A DNA stretch of 64,000 nucleotides from Canna indica (GCA_034359265.1 CP136895.1:5148501-5212500), one strand, 5' to 3'. Shown: positions 44,836 to 57,500, counted from the first letter of the stretch. The notes: a model not told the origin generated them from the letters alone. Program-made: numbers and translations.

Positions 44836-45444
44836 TTAACGAATGTAACTAGGACCCAAACGATCCCTTACAGCAAGATTTAGTAATTCGGATGGTCGGA
44901 CATTTGACCAAACTTGCGAAAAACCGAAAAGACGAGCAAAGTTTGCAGCCCAATGGGCTGCTTGATTATATTGTTTGTATACAAATACAAAGGAGACAAC
45001 TGTACACGCTAAGGAAAAAGAACAAATGTCGTCAAAAATATGTTGGGTTCTCCAATCAGGGTATATCTTGTGCTGAAGACTATCCATAAGAACTTTGGAG
45101 TCCGATTCAATAATGATTTGCTCATAATGTTCCTGCAAGACAATCACCAAAGCTTGTCTTATAGCAAGCGCTTCAACATATAGAATAAAAGGGGCAGTTA
45201 CAATAGCACATTCAGCATACAGGGTATCACCTAAATGATTTCGAGCTAAAATACCAATAGCAAATTTAGTAGAAGAGTAAGATGCATCACAATTTAACTT
45301 TATGTGGCTAAAAATAGGAGGATTCCATTTAAGAGATATGGGTTGTTTAACATTAAAATTTCCCTCAGGATTTGAAGTTAAACCGATAAAATCGACATAG
45401 GAAATGATTTTTTTCATTAAGCACAACGGGGAAAGCTGCCGCAC
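44836..45444 (-). pseudogene. LINE C-terminal RNase H (RVT_3) domain
   Basis: KLNCDASYSSTKFAIGILAR, YVEALAIRQAL and IIIESDSKVLMDSL supply the D-E-D triad, with NQAAHWAANFAR near the end (the usual catalytic-loop His is altered in context). Split from the rest of ORF2 by the hAT-like element. Confidence 0.8.
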
Positions 45445-45445
45445 C

Positions 45446-46143
45446 TAGGGGTGAGCATGGACTGGTTAACCGGTCCATTAGCAAAAAAAAAACCGGTCCA
45501 TTAACTTCGGTTTTTCAAAATCATTAACCGTAAACTGGTCCATTAACTTCGGTTAACCGCTATTTCGATTTCGGTTTTTTTGGTTCGGTTAACCGATAAT
45601 TTTCGGTTAACCAATAAATTTTTTTAACCTACAAACATACTAATATTATGCAAATCATAGAGAAAAATCTAAATAAATAGCAAATTCTCATTGAGAAAAA
45701 AGAAAAAAAAAGTGAAACCATTGAACCAAGATAATGTTCTACAAAAACTAATATTTTTATTTTTATTTTTTAAAATATTTTTTGATTTTTTTTTAATATT
45801 TTTAAAATATTTTTAAAATATTTTTTCAATTTTTTTATACTTTTTTATAATTTTTTATATTTTTTATATTTTTTATAATTTTCTGTAATTTTTTATAATT
45901 TTTCATAATTTATAAATTATTATATATATATAATTAAAAATTAATCAATTATATCCAACCGGTCGATTAACCGAAACCAGTGGACTTTTTACCTCTCGGA
46001 CCGAAACCGAAACCGAAAACCGATTTTTCCAAAAAAAAAAAAACCGAAACCGAAAAAACCGGTTCAGTTAACCGGAAAAACCGATTCGGTTTCGGACCGG
46101 TTTTCCGGTTAACCGGAAAACCGGTTTTTTTTTCTCACCCCTA
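45446..46143. mobile_element. hAT-like element with TAGGGGTGAGCAT ends, in the LINE
   Basis: Exact duplication GCCGCACC (45438-45445 and 46144-46151). Ends are TAGGGGTGAGCATGGACTGG and, on the other strand, TAGGGGTGAGAAAAAAAAACC. Both ends carry GGTTAACCGG/AACCGAAACCG arrays; the middle is (T)n(A)n-rich. 698 bp. Confidence 0.88.
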
Positions 46144-46319
46144 GCCGCACCTGGTGCAGCGTTTCATTTCTCCTAAACCAGATAAACCACCAAGAAACGG
46201 CAACCAACCTTTTTTATCGAGCAACAAATAGAATTGTCGCTCAAGATAAGAAGGTCGCTACCATGGATCCAGAAGTTAATATCTAGCAGCATAATTTTTA
46301 AATGAGATTGAAGAAGATT

Positions 46320-49300
46320 TCAAATAATTTTTGAAAAGGGGCAATGACAGAAAAGATGTTCATAATTTTCATCATCAATACCATAGAGAAGACAGGTTTT
46401 AACCGAAGATAACTTTAAATCAAAAAGCCGAGATCGCGTAAGCAGATGACCATACATAAGTTTCCAAAGAAACAATTTTATTTTTTCAGCGATACTAAGA
46501 GACCAGAAAGCTAACCAGTTATAAGGAGAAACATTTGGAAAAGAATTTTGCTTAAGGAGAAAAGAATACGCTGACGCAGTAGTAACATTTCCCAAAATAC
46601 TTTTTTCCAAATATAAAAATCATCATGGGGAGTTAAAGGGAGCCCAATCTCATAAATGGAATCACTGATCTCAGCCGAAAATATAGAGTTACAAATAGAA
46701 AAATTCCAGCATTGGTTCTCAATTAGAGCATTTACAGTAGCATCCAGAGAAAGCAAATCTACATTAACATATGTAGGTTTAATGCTAATAGGCAAGTCAA
46801 GCACCCAAATGTCATTAAAAACAGATGTATTACTACCAGATCTAACAATAGACTGAAAACCAAATCTCAAATGTTTGAAAGCTTTGATAAATAATCTCCA
46901 GGACCAGAAGCAGCTGGTAAGAGAAATAACATTAGAAATGGAGAGACTAGGATATTTGTTTAGAACAAGGTTAACCCAAATGTTATTTTCTTTCCTAAGA
47001 TATGCTTCTACCCTTTTAGAATTAAGAGATAGGCTTTGAAGGAAAATATTATGAACACCTAGGCCTCCTTGAGATTTAGGAAAGGTAATTTGATCCCGGG
47101 AAATTAAATGCATTTTGTTAGAATCTTTATTTGAATTCCAAAAGAAATTACTAATGATACTGTTAATTTTGAGCATGGTCTTTTTGGAGAGCCAAGCAAT
47201 AGATAATGTATGTAAAGGGATAGAAGTTAGAATAGAATTTACAAGAGTGAGCTTACCAGCCTGAGAAAGATAGCTTGATTGCCAAGCACCTAGTTTATTA
47301 TTTATAGTATCAAAAAGATAATCATAGGCATTATTTGGAGGCTTCCTAGGAGAGATCATGGTGCCAAGGTACTTAAAAGGAAAGAACCCTTCCGCCATGC
47401 CCAGGTGATTACAGATAGAGTTTTTAACTTGAGTGGGTGTGTATTTGGGGAAGAAGATGTTGGATTTCAAATGGTTAACTCTTTGACCAGTTAATGTATA
47501 GTAGTGATCAAAGATAAATCTAACCGAATCTAAACTCTTTTTATCAGCTTTAAAACAAAGCATGATATCATCAGCAAAGAGGAGGTGGCTGAGATGAAAA
47601 TTGTTTTTAAAGCTAAGGGTGGTGAGTTTATTTTCTTGGACAGTTTTATTGATTAGAAGAGAAAGTGTTTGAGCCACCAAGATATAGAGGAAAGGTGAGA
47701 TAGGATCACCTTGTCTAATACCTTTATTGGATTGAAAAAAACCAGAAAGATTTCCATTGATCAAGCATGAGAAGGAAGAGGTGGTTAGGCAAGAGGAGAT
47801 CCAATTAATGAAAGTGGGAGGAAAGCCAGTTAGCTCCAGGACAGTGAAGATAGCTTTCCAAGAGATGGAATCAAAAGCCTTTTCTAAGTCAAGTTTCACC
47901 ATAATGAAGGGTTTTCGACTTTTAGACTTGTAAATGGTATGGGTCATTTCTTGAGCAATGAGGATATTCTCATGAATATTTCTACCTTTTATGAAGGCAG
48001 ATTGTTCATGAGAAATAAGAGTAAGGAGGGTATCCTTCATTCTATTTGCTAACATTTTAGAAAGGATACGGTAGTTTAAATTACATAAGGAGATGGGCCT
48101 ATAGTCTTTAACCTTAGTAGGATTTTTGGTTTTAGGGATAAAGGTTAAAATAGTTTGATTCCAAGTAAGGAGGAAAGCTGTATGTTGGAAATTTATTATG
48201 CAATTAAAAAGATCATCCTGAATGATGGATCAATAGTGCTTGTAGAATTCAGCAGTTAATCCATCAAGACCCGGACTTTTTCCATTTGCCATTGATTTAA
48301 CAGTATCCCACAACTCATCCTTGGTGAAAGGCTTGGTAAGAGTATTTTTCATGGCCGAGGAGATAGAGGGAAAGCAGGGCCATAATTCAATGACAAAGGT
48401 ATTTAGATGATTTGGCTACCAAAGTTTTTGGTAATGATTTGCGAAGATTTTTAAGATATCAGCATCCTTAGTCAAAGAAATACCAGATTCATCAGTGATT
48501 TTACCAATGAAATTGATCATTCTTCTATAAGTAATAATCCTGTGGAAATAAGCGGTATTTTTGTCCCCATCCAAAAGCCACTTTATTTTGGCTTTGACCC
48601 ACCATTTGAGACTTATTTGATTTTGAAATTTATTAGCTTGGCCATAGAGGGAATCAACACTGAATTGGTCATTTGGAGATAGGCCACTATCAGCTTCTTT
48701 AATCTCAAGCCTAGAAATAGCTGATTGAGTCAATTTAAGGTTTGCTTCCAAGTTACCCACCTGATCTTTGTTCCAAATGGAAAGGGTCTTTCTAGTGTGG
48801 GCAAGGTTTAAAGTGAAACTAGACTGGGGAATAGGATGAAGAGAAGAATTTGACCAAGCCTCCTGAATAATGTGGCTTGATTCAGGATATCCAGTCCAGA
48901 AGTTTTGAAATTTGAAAAGCTTGGATCTATTGTTAATTTTTGGATTTAATTATAAGAGGACAGGGCAGTGATCAGAACCATATCTAAGAAGGTGCTTAAC
49001 TCGAGAAGTGCCAAAATAGTGAAGCCAAGCAGGGTTGGCAAAGGCACGGTCGAGTCTAATAAGAATTTTACGGTTCCCTTTACGATTATTACACCAAGTG
49101 TATTTAGGGCCACTAAAACCTAAATCAATTAGATTTGAATTACTTATGAAAGATCTAAAATTTCTAATATGATTGTTGACTTTAAAGGCTAATCCACCTT
49201 TTTTATCTGAGGTATCAAGAATGCAATTAAAGTCCCCAGCGATGAGCCAAGGAAAGGAGGATAATTCGAGTTGAGATAAAGAATGCCAGAGAGAGTTTCT

Positions 49301-49655
49301 AATTGAAGGATTTGTATTAGCATAAATATTAGAAAAAAGAAAAGGAGTGTCATCATTTATAGAGATAACAGCATGGATAATGTCTCGCTGAGCATGAATG
49401 ATATTTGATCATTCATGCTTTAACACACTTAAAAATTCATGCAATAATCAAACCACCAGAAATACTATTTGAAGGGAAAGGAAACCCATTCCAATTTCTA
49501 CCGATGTGAGAGATAAAAAGGGTAGCTTTAGGAACATCAACATGAGTCTCTTGAAGAGCAAATATTTTAACATTACAGGATTTAATAAGAGAATGAATGC
49601 GGTTAAGAATTTGGGGTCTTAACACCCCTCTAACATTCCAAACAGTTATATTCAT
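46320..49655 (-). pseudogene. LINE ORF2: endonuclease, reverse transcriptase, zf-RVT
   Basis: Starts MNITVWNVRGVLRPQILNR with LQETHVD (APE metal site). AGDFNCILD near 49240 and GSDHCPV near 48970 complete the endonuclease. RT: KLDLEKAFDSISWKAIF, GIRQGDPISPFLYILV and the catalytic LLFADDIML near 47560. The zf-RVT region (46320-46610) has WKLMYGHLLTRSRLFDL. The longest open part is 514 codons (46511-48055). Stops and shifts occur near 49430, 48950, 48226 and 46510. Confidence 0.85.
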
Positions 49656-50999
49656 AATCTAGTATTAACATCAAATGAGGTCATAGCTTGATCAGGAGGA
49701 TCATAAATCACTTTAGTAGGGGAATCATGTCTAAGTCTTTTACCCTTACTCTGCCCTAATAGAGAAGAATCAGGAAGAGAGAGGGTGAGGTTATGGGGCT
49801 TAGACATACTTATTTTAGAGATTTGAGCAGTCTTACCTTTCCTGTGTGCAGGCTTGGAGGTAGAGAGTTCCTTACTTGGGGAATCTGAATTGAAAAGTAT
49901 AGAGACTTCCTTTACCAAGTCATCAAAAGATTTTTTGAGAAAGGTAGATGACTTATAAGGAGGCCGGGTCTTTGCATTGTCTGAATTATTGTTAGAGGTA
50001 TTTTTGTTGGAAGATCTATGATTTATAGATTTGGTTATACTAGGGTTTTGTTGGGGAAAGGCTACAGTGGCCTCTCTAACGGGGGAACACCCTTAGAATT
50101 GTTAGTCTTAGGGATATTTGGGGATTTATGTTTGGTTTTAGGGTGGGACTTAGAGTGCTCAGGGATAAGGTTCCCTTCAGGGATCCTAATGGAGGCATGT
50201 GCAAGTCATTTTGGTTTGTAGGGTTCAAGTTAGAATTAAAAACATCATGATGTGTATCAGAAGGAGTCTTCTATTTAGTAAGGTTTTTTCGATCTCGTCT
50301 TCTTCTAACTTGAATCCAGGGACCACACACCAGTTCATCGACATTAAGAGCCTGAGGCACCTTGATTTCCTTGGATGGGGTGTGATTTGGATCAGTAGTT
50401 TGAGTGTTTTGTTGGTTTTCAAAGGAATTATTACTGCTATGGTTAGTAGCATTCTGTTTATTTAGATGTTTACTACATGTATTTTCTCTATGTCCTACCA
50501 AACCACAGAGAAAACAAACAGAGGGTAAATTTTCATACATAACAGGCTAAAAAAATTCGTTTCCAGGAATAGATATCCATACACCTTGTTTCACAGGTTT
50601 AGACAGATCTATTTCAACACATATTCTAATGTACCTTCCTCTATGAAATTCAAAAGATCTAGAGTCTATAGAGATAAGTTTACCAATACTACTTGCTATT
50701 ATAGTAACAGATGTATGATTCCACAGTTCAAGAGGTAATGCATGAATTCTTAGCCAAATAGGTGCAAAAGAAAAGTCTTCTAACCAGGGCCTGAAAAAGG
50801 GTTTCCAAGGCACAAGCCGTATGATATCACCCTTGCAGGACCAAGGTCCACCAATAAGAACAGTGGTGGCATTTTGTTTTTCACGAAATTTAAATACAAA
50901 GAATCCTTCTTCTAAATCCATTACATTACATAAGCCAAGAGAATACCAAAGATTTTGTGCCCAACGAGAAACAACATAAAGGGGTGGGGGGCGACCCAA
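49652..50999 (-). pseudogene. LINE ORF1: DUF4283-like domain and CCHC zinc knuckle
   Basis: Opens MGRPPPLYVVSRWAQNLW; GGPWSCKGDIIRLVPWKPF and PIWLRIHALPLELWN are DUF4283 hallmarks. One TAG stop after GNEFF separates it from VCFLCGLVGHRENTC (CX2CX4HX4C, about 50478-50520). Frameshifts follow. The last 88 codons (49918-49652) are Ser/Lys-rich and end TGA, overlapping the ORF2 ATG. Confidence 0.82.
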
Positions 51000-51224
51000 A
51001 AATTTACCTACTAAACTTGAATGTCATTGAGGTTGTTATTTTTAAAATTCGATGTTCATTAAATATAATATTAATTTTATTTTTTATTTTCTTCTAATTT
51101 ATACATTAAATAAATAAGAAATATTAATCATATTTTATCATACCCTATAAAATGAAGATGTCCTATGAATCATGGGCCCACACAGGTCCGGGTCGACTTT
51201 TATTCAAGCCATGTTTAAATTAAG

Positions 51225-51530
51225 AAAAAAATCATATTTTTGATCTCCACAGTTTATTCGAATTTTGATTATAGTCCCTATAATTTTTAAAATTTTGATT
51301 TTAGTCCTCATACTATATTTCCGCTTAGGATTTGGTTCATATCGTCACATGAGACTTAAACGGAGCTGACATGAATAACAGGTGATGGTTGAATATTGCT
51401 AACGTGGAGTCTGTAGGGACTAACTCCTAACAAAAATATAGTGTGGGAAATAAAACCAAAATTTTAAAAATTTTGAGGACTAAAACTAAAATTTAAGTAA
51501 ACTATGAGGACCAAAAATATTATTTCCCTG
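51225..51530. repeat. Fold-back element, copy 1
   Basis: The left arm AGTTTATTCGAATTTTGATT...TTTTAGTCC is mirrored by GGACTAAAACTAAAATTTAA...ACCAAAAATAT on the right, giving arms of about 100 bp. No coding capacity. Confidence 0.6.
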
Positions 51531-52113
51531 TAAAATATAAAAAACTCATAGGATGTCTTTTAATTTACTTATAAATAATTATAAATTTTAATATTTTATT
51601 TAAAATACAACTTTATGATTGAGCAACACCTAAAATTCTAAAGTATGGATATACAACCTATGGATCAGTCTAGGAGCTCTCCAAGCCGGCTCCCTACACC
51701 TAAAATTCTAAATCGGATCGGCTCGGTTCATTCAGGACATTGACTAATTCTTTGGTTTAATTCAAGATATTGAATAATGCTTGTAATGACTAAATTCTTT
51801 CTCACCTATCTTAATGAAAATTTAATATTCATGTAGTTTTTTGAGGATTGGAATCTGAATTTTAATTTTCATGTCTCATTGAACTAGCTTATGCAATATA
51901 AACTAATCGAAATATTATATTAATTAATTTTTTTAATTATGACATAATTTAATAAATTAATAATTATTTTAAGAAAAAAACATGGAATTGCTCGATTATA
52001 AAGTAATTTTTATAATATTTTAAATAAAATATTGAATCTTATAACTATTTGTAAATAAATTAAAAGAAATCAGGTGAACTTTTATATATTTTTAAGGAAA
52101 ATCATACATTTGG

Positions 52114-52418
52114 AGTGGGGATGAGCATAGACCAGTTAACCGGTCCATTAGCAATATTATTAACTAGTTCATTAACTTCGGTTTTTTAACATCATTAACC
52201 GTAAACCAACCCATTAACTTCGGTTAATCGTCACTTCAGTTTCGATTTTAATTTTTTCAGTTCGGTTAATCAATAAAATTATTTAACCTACAAACATAGT
52301 AATATTATACAAATCACATACGGAGAAAAATCTAAATAAATATCGAATCTCCATTGTAAAAAAAGAAGAAAAAAAAGTGTTCACTTGAGCCAAGATAATA
52401 TGATGCAAAAAATTAATA

Positions 52419-52480
<62 letters not shown>

Positions 52481-52753
52481 TACAATTTTTTATAAGTTAT
52501 TTTATTTTATTTTATTTTATTTATTATTTATGAATATATATATATATATAATTAATAAATTATATTAAATCGGTCGGTTAATCGAAACTGGTGGACTTTT
52601 TAAATTATGGACCGAATCTGAACCCGAAAACCAAATTTTTTAAAATATAATCTGAAATCGAAAAAAATAGTTCGGTTAACCGAAAAAACCAGTTCGATTT
52701 CGGATCGATTTTTTGATTAACCGAAAAACCAGTTTTTTTTTTTTCTCACCCCT
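52114..52753. mobile_element. hAT-like element, relative of the one in the LINE
   Basis: Flanks ACATTTGG (52106-52113) and ACATTTGA (52754-52761) match at 7 of 8. The left end (AGTGGGGATGAGCATAGACC) has drifted; the right end (other strand) reads AGGGGTGAGAAAAAAAAAAA. It shares GTTAACCGGTCCATTAGCAA with 45470-45486. Contains an (AT)n run at about 52419-52475. Confidence 0.75.
52419..52475. repeat. (AT)n microsatellite
   Basis: About 28 uninterrupted AT units. Confidence 0.9.
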
Positions 52754-52754
52754 A

Positions 52755-52870
52755 CATTTGATATCTATACTTTACTCGAATTTTGATTTTGTCCACGTAG
52801 TTTATAAAATTTTAGTTTTAGTCCCTCATACTATATTTTATTTTCTTTTAGGAGTTGGTCCCTAATGATT
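52755..52870. repeat. Fold-back element, copy 2 (left arm only)
   Basis: Parallels 51232-51340: CTTTACTCGAATTTTGATTT, then AAATTTTAGTTTTAGTCC and ATACTATAT. Its outer few bases (TCATACATTTG) are on the far side of the hAT insertion. Confidence 0.55.
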
Positions 52871-52989
52871 CCACGTTTATAGTATAATATAAAGTTTATA
52901 GTGGATAATCAATTAAAAATAGCAAAAGTCTTAATATAATTACAATAATGTTTTTATTGTTTTTTTATTACTTTTAACTATATATATAT

Positions 52990-53075
52990 ATAGCCAACAG
53001 TGGGTAGCACAGTTGGTGACAGCATATTGTATGTTGCCTAGAAATATAAGATTCGATCCCTAGTATGATCATCTA
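52990..53075 (+). mobile_element. tRNA-derived SINE candidate
   Basis: GTGGGTAGCACAGTTGGTGA (A-box-like) is followed at about 40 nt by AAGATTCGATCCCTAG (B-box-like GATTCGATCCC). 3' tail unclear. Confidence 0.4.
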
Positions 53076-53208
53076 TTGTAATTTTCTATCTATCTTTTTT
53101 AAAAAAACTATATATATATATATATTGTATAATATCTAGTAATATGATATATAGTTTAAAGAAAGAAATACACTTCATAATATCTATGATGAAAATATTA
53201 TAATATTA

Positions 53209-53778
53209 AGAGAAATTTGAGAAAATCATAGAAAGTTTTTTCAAATTTGTTAAAATCATAAATAGATTTAAAAATTAAGAAAATCATAATATTTTTTATG
53301 AACTCCCCAAATTTCATAAGCCAACTGATTCACCCAACAAACTAGTTCATTGAGAAGGTGATTTTGTTTTTTTTCAGCTCCAGTTCAATCTAAAACTAGT
53401 TCAACTTAGCTTGAATTTATTTTTTTGCATGAGATGTATATGTTATGTGTTGGTGACATTTGAAATTTCTTGTATTTGCAAGTTTGAGATTGATCTGAAA
53501 ATAAAAAAATAACCGATTTGAAATTGAACTAAAAATGAAAATAATTAACCGGATTAAAAAAAATAATCGATTTGAGAATGAACCAAAAATAAAAATATAT
53601 ATATTCAAAACCAGCTTCTCAATATACCGATTTGTTGAGTGAACGGCTTAACTTATGAAATTTAAGAGGTAATTTGGAAACTTCATCAAAAATATTATTT
53701 CCTAATTTCTTAAATCTATTTATGATTTTGATAAATTTAAAAAAAAAACTTTTTTTATAATTTTTCCAATTTTCTCTA
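53209..53778. mobile_element. Long-TIR fold-back (Mutator-like MITE)
   Basis: AATATTA at 53202-53208 and 53779-53785. The arms, about 150 bp each, begin AGAGAAATTTGAGAAAATC and, on the other strand, AGAGAAAATTGGAAAAATT. Both pass through TTGTTGGGTG/CACCCAACAA-like sequence. The interior is non-coding. Confidence 0.65.
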
Positions 53779-54378
53779 ATATTAATATCAAATGGAATAA
53801 TCTATCCTACAAGGTGGAATAACTTTTCTCAATTCAAAATATGATTTTTTTATCGTCTCGCCAGTGTTTCATGAAATGAAAATAAGATATTCTTAATCCA
53901 AAAACGACTATTATTTTAAAACTTAGCCTGCACATTAAATTGATCAGCAACCGAATCGAACGTCTAATTAAAAAATAATATAATATAATAAAGTTTATAA
54001 AGTTATTTAAGTATGATAAGAAGACATGTAATTGACGAATATTTGGATGATTTTAGTAAAACCATTATGCTTTTGAGAATTTTTCGATGATAATTTTGGC
54101 TTATGGATAAATTCCCAAAAGTTATTCTAAGTTAGGACAATTTCTCTGTTAAAACTAATCTGTTAAGCAAAATTATCTTTTCATTATCACCAGGAGATGA
54201 ATATCACAAACCAATGCGCGCTTCTGTACAACATGATAAATGAACTCTCAAGTCTCAACCATTGACCAAACCATCAATCACGAAAAGTCATCATACAATC
54301 TGAATCGGTTAATATTTATGATACTATACACGATCTCAGCTAACCGGTACGAGTAATATACAAACATACATTTGGTGG

Positions 54379-54534
54379 TTAATTAGCATCCATTGGAGAA
54401 CCAGATCTTGCCTGTGAAATACGGTTTGCATATATAGTCACTAGTCGCAGCTGTGTGCTACTGAGACCCTCCAAATACGGTAGAAATGATTTGCCAAGCA
54501 TGATATATATCTCCACCAAACAGAAGACAACAGC
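54379..54534 (-). CDS. CLASP: CLASP exon n (last): C-terminus and stop
   Basis: 156 nt: AVVFCLVEIYIMLGKSFLPY through TIYANRISQARSGSPMDAN and TAA at 54381-54379. Confidence 0.93.
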   Translation of the reverse strand, partial: AVVFCLVEIYIMLGKSFLPYLEGLSSTQLRLVTIYANRISQARSGSPMDAN

Positions 54535-57500
54535 CTGAAAAGTTTCAAAGATTCATGTCATCAAGGATTTTTCTCTCTGAAAGCATATAAAGAAGCAGAA
54601 TGGTTGTTAAACTATAGCCTCTTAGATCTTGCGCAATCTGTTTATTTCTCTTAACCAGAACAGGAGATAGCTTCATCGTTCTATCAGCAGCCTATTTTTT
54701 TACTTCTCAATTGTCATATCTTGTAAGTTGTTCTCCTCCCCCCAGCCCCAAAGAAAAAAAAAGATGGAAGTTACTAAGCAGCAAATAATTGAAGCAAACA
54801 CTTGTTCTACAATTACAAGGAATATAGATCCATGTAAGCACTAATGAAATCTTCAAGATTGCAGAATTTCAAAATATACTCTGCTCATTCATATAGTAAT
54901 ATGGCTTCGGCTATTGACGTATGTAGCCCAATGAAACCAAGATAAACATCAAAAACCCAATTACTAAATCTAGATGATATTTTTCCCTGGTTTCAGAAAG
55001 AAAGTACTTAAAAAGCATTTCCATGTAATAGTGTGTGTGAGGACATGCTATGTAGGTGTTCCATTTGCTTCTTGAAAGGCATCATGACATGCATAAAAAG
55101 GAAAACAAATAGAGATACATCTCTTTTCTAGATCTACAAAGGAGAAAATCCTACCTTCCTCACATTTGGACTTTGGTTTCGAAATGCATGGAATAATGCA
55201 GGCAAAAATGAAGGCAAATGCTTAATCAAATCTCCATGTGCAAGTCGACCAACAAGCTGGGGGAAAAGATAACAGGAGTTATACATCAGCTAAACACCCA
55301 AAGATCATAATATTCTGATATATTCCACGAAAGAGCATTAAGGTACAGTAGAGAGCATGAACAAATGGTTTCAGAATGAAATGCATTATTACTCTATATT
55401 CCTGTATCAGTTCATACCTCTTGAATGAAATGCAGGATTCTACTTTTCAAAAAAAAAAGAAGAGCTTATTACTCTATAATTTTTAATAGACATTGTGAAG
55501 GGTCCCTATAGCTCCCCACATAATCAAACCTATCACAAGACTATTTAAGTCCATCACACTAGATGGCTACAACCTCCACTTCCTATGCAAGAGACCCACT
55601 GTCATATAGCGACCATTATGCAGTCAATGCATTGATACCACATCAAAATATGGGAATTAAGAATGCGAAGAACCCAAGAAAAATTAATCCAGCTGCTTCT
55701 CAAAAGAATTCATCCACAATAAATTAAGAAAATTGGATAAAACGTAGCACAAACAATGATGAGACCAAAGGAAACATATAAGCATCTCCATAGATCCTAT
55801 CTTATGTGATATAAGGATCCTTGCACAGAGTGGATACAATATATTTCCTACAGACAGTACCTAACCATAGGCATTCTTTGACATGTGACTTCAAAATCCC
55901 ATTAAAGTTATTCTTGAAAAAGTAATCCTAGAAAACCTATTCCTAGGAAAATAATCCCAGAATTTTCCAAAAACCATGTTCAGTATTCAATGAAAAAGTG
56001 GATGAAAGTAGAAAAACTATTCTTAGGAACAGGAATCCAACAGAATTTATTCCTATAAAAAATAATAATCCCAAAGTTTTCCAAAATACATGTTTGTTTG
56101 GTATACAATAGAAGAAGATTGAAAGTCCGAGTCATGTTTCGTAACTTTAGTGTAGTAATTTTGGCTCATGTTTATAACTAATGAATATTTTTGACATTTC
56201 CTATTCCCAGTTTCCTAATACATTTTTTAGGGCACAATACTAATACCAAAACTAATATCACGGGGAAGTTACAAATCCCATCTCATAGATGGGTTTCGTA
56301 ATTACACCGTAGATGGGATCACAAATCTTGTCAAATCCCATCAAATTCCATGGATTGTGGTAAGCAAACATGGATTTCTTATTATTCGCATGAGATCATA
56401 TGGGATGAGAAAGAAAACTTCCATACAAAAGAAGCCATTTATAATGTTATAAGAAATAGAAAAAACATTTTGTTTATCATTATTCTATAATTTTGGGGTT
56501 TGAAATATAGTTTAATATTTTAAATTTGCAACAAAAAAATCATTTAAAATCATTGCAGGATAATAGACACTGGAGTAAATTGCTTAACAAAGAGATACCC
56601 TGGTTAAACAGTCCACACAAATAATTAATGCCTTCTCATCATCATTGGCCAATAAAGGTACAATTACCTGCAGTTAAAAGTTCAATCAAAATTTTTAACT
56701 CGGTAATTTAACTGTCAATAATCATATCTATATAATTCAGCAATATATGTCAACATTCACTTACATCAAGTGATCTGAATGGATTAAATTGAGATAAAAC
56801 AATATTCAAGCATTGGTTTACTTCATTCAAAACCTGCAAAAAAATGAGAAGTACAATGCAGATGCAAAAAAATTACCCATGCAAAAGAAAATAAGAATCA
56901 CAATGTGGTGATACCTTGTCAGACGCCTCAATTTTCACACGAAGAATTTTTGGAAGAACAATCTCAATGGACTCTTCCATCTGAGTATTCTATGAAATAA
57001 ACGAGGTGTAAAAGTTAAGACCCTTCAATGATATGAATGAAGGACAAGAGAAAAGAGAACCATAAAAAATGAAAGACCTGATTGTTAAGCATCCTAACAA
57101 CCAAAGAAAGAGCAAGCTCCTGTATTGAAAGATCAGAATTATCCATCACCTCAAAAACAGCTGTTAATATCTGATTAAAATACTGCAGGAAATTCAGGTT
57201 TCATCAGAGCTTCTGTATGAATTTAAACAAGCATGCTAATATAATTTAACATATATGATCTGATGATCATGACAACATCAATGAGAAAAGCAACCCTTAA
57301 AAATCAAACAACATCAATGAAGTGCATCCTCCAAATCATGATAACTTAAGCTATACTAGGCAGTTTGGAACTTTCGATTAAGCCCAAATAAAAAAGTTGA
57401 GCTTAAGCAATAAATGATCTTAATTTTTTTTTCAAAGATCGACTCAGCTAGGCTAAAGTAACTTAGATCCCTCTACCACCCTTGCAACAATGATCTAAAT

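Larger units (their letters stand above)
44804..51030 (-). mobile_element. L1-type LINE, degenerate, with RNase H
   Basis: Minus strand. The 5' part is ORF1 (DUF4283-like and zinc knuckle, 50999-49652). ORF2 follows with APE endonuclease, reverse transcriptase, zf-RVT and a C-terminal RNase H (to 44836). The 3' end abuts a T9 run on the plus strand (44804-44812), i.e. a poly(A) tail. Several stops and frameshifts. A hAT-like element interrupts it at 45446-46143. The true 5' end and target duplication were not found. It lies between the MSH1 promoter and the CLASP 3' end. Confidence 0.88.
51031..54378. other. Intergenic region between the LINE and CLASP
   Basis: No gene. Holds a fold-back element (51225-51530), a hAT-like element (52114-52753) inserted in a second fold-back copy, a SINE candidate (52990-53075) and a long-TIR fold-back (53209-53778). 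53786-54378 is AT-rich and contains the CLASP 3'UTR, whose limit I cannot fix. Confidence 0.6.
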
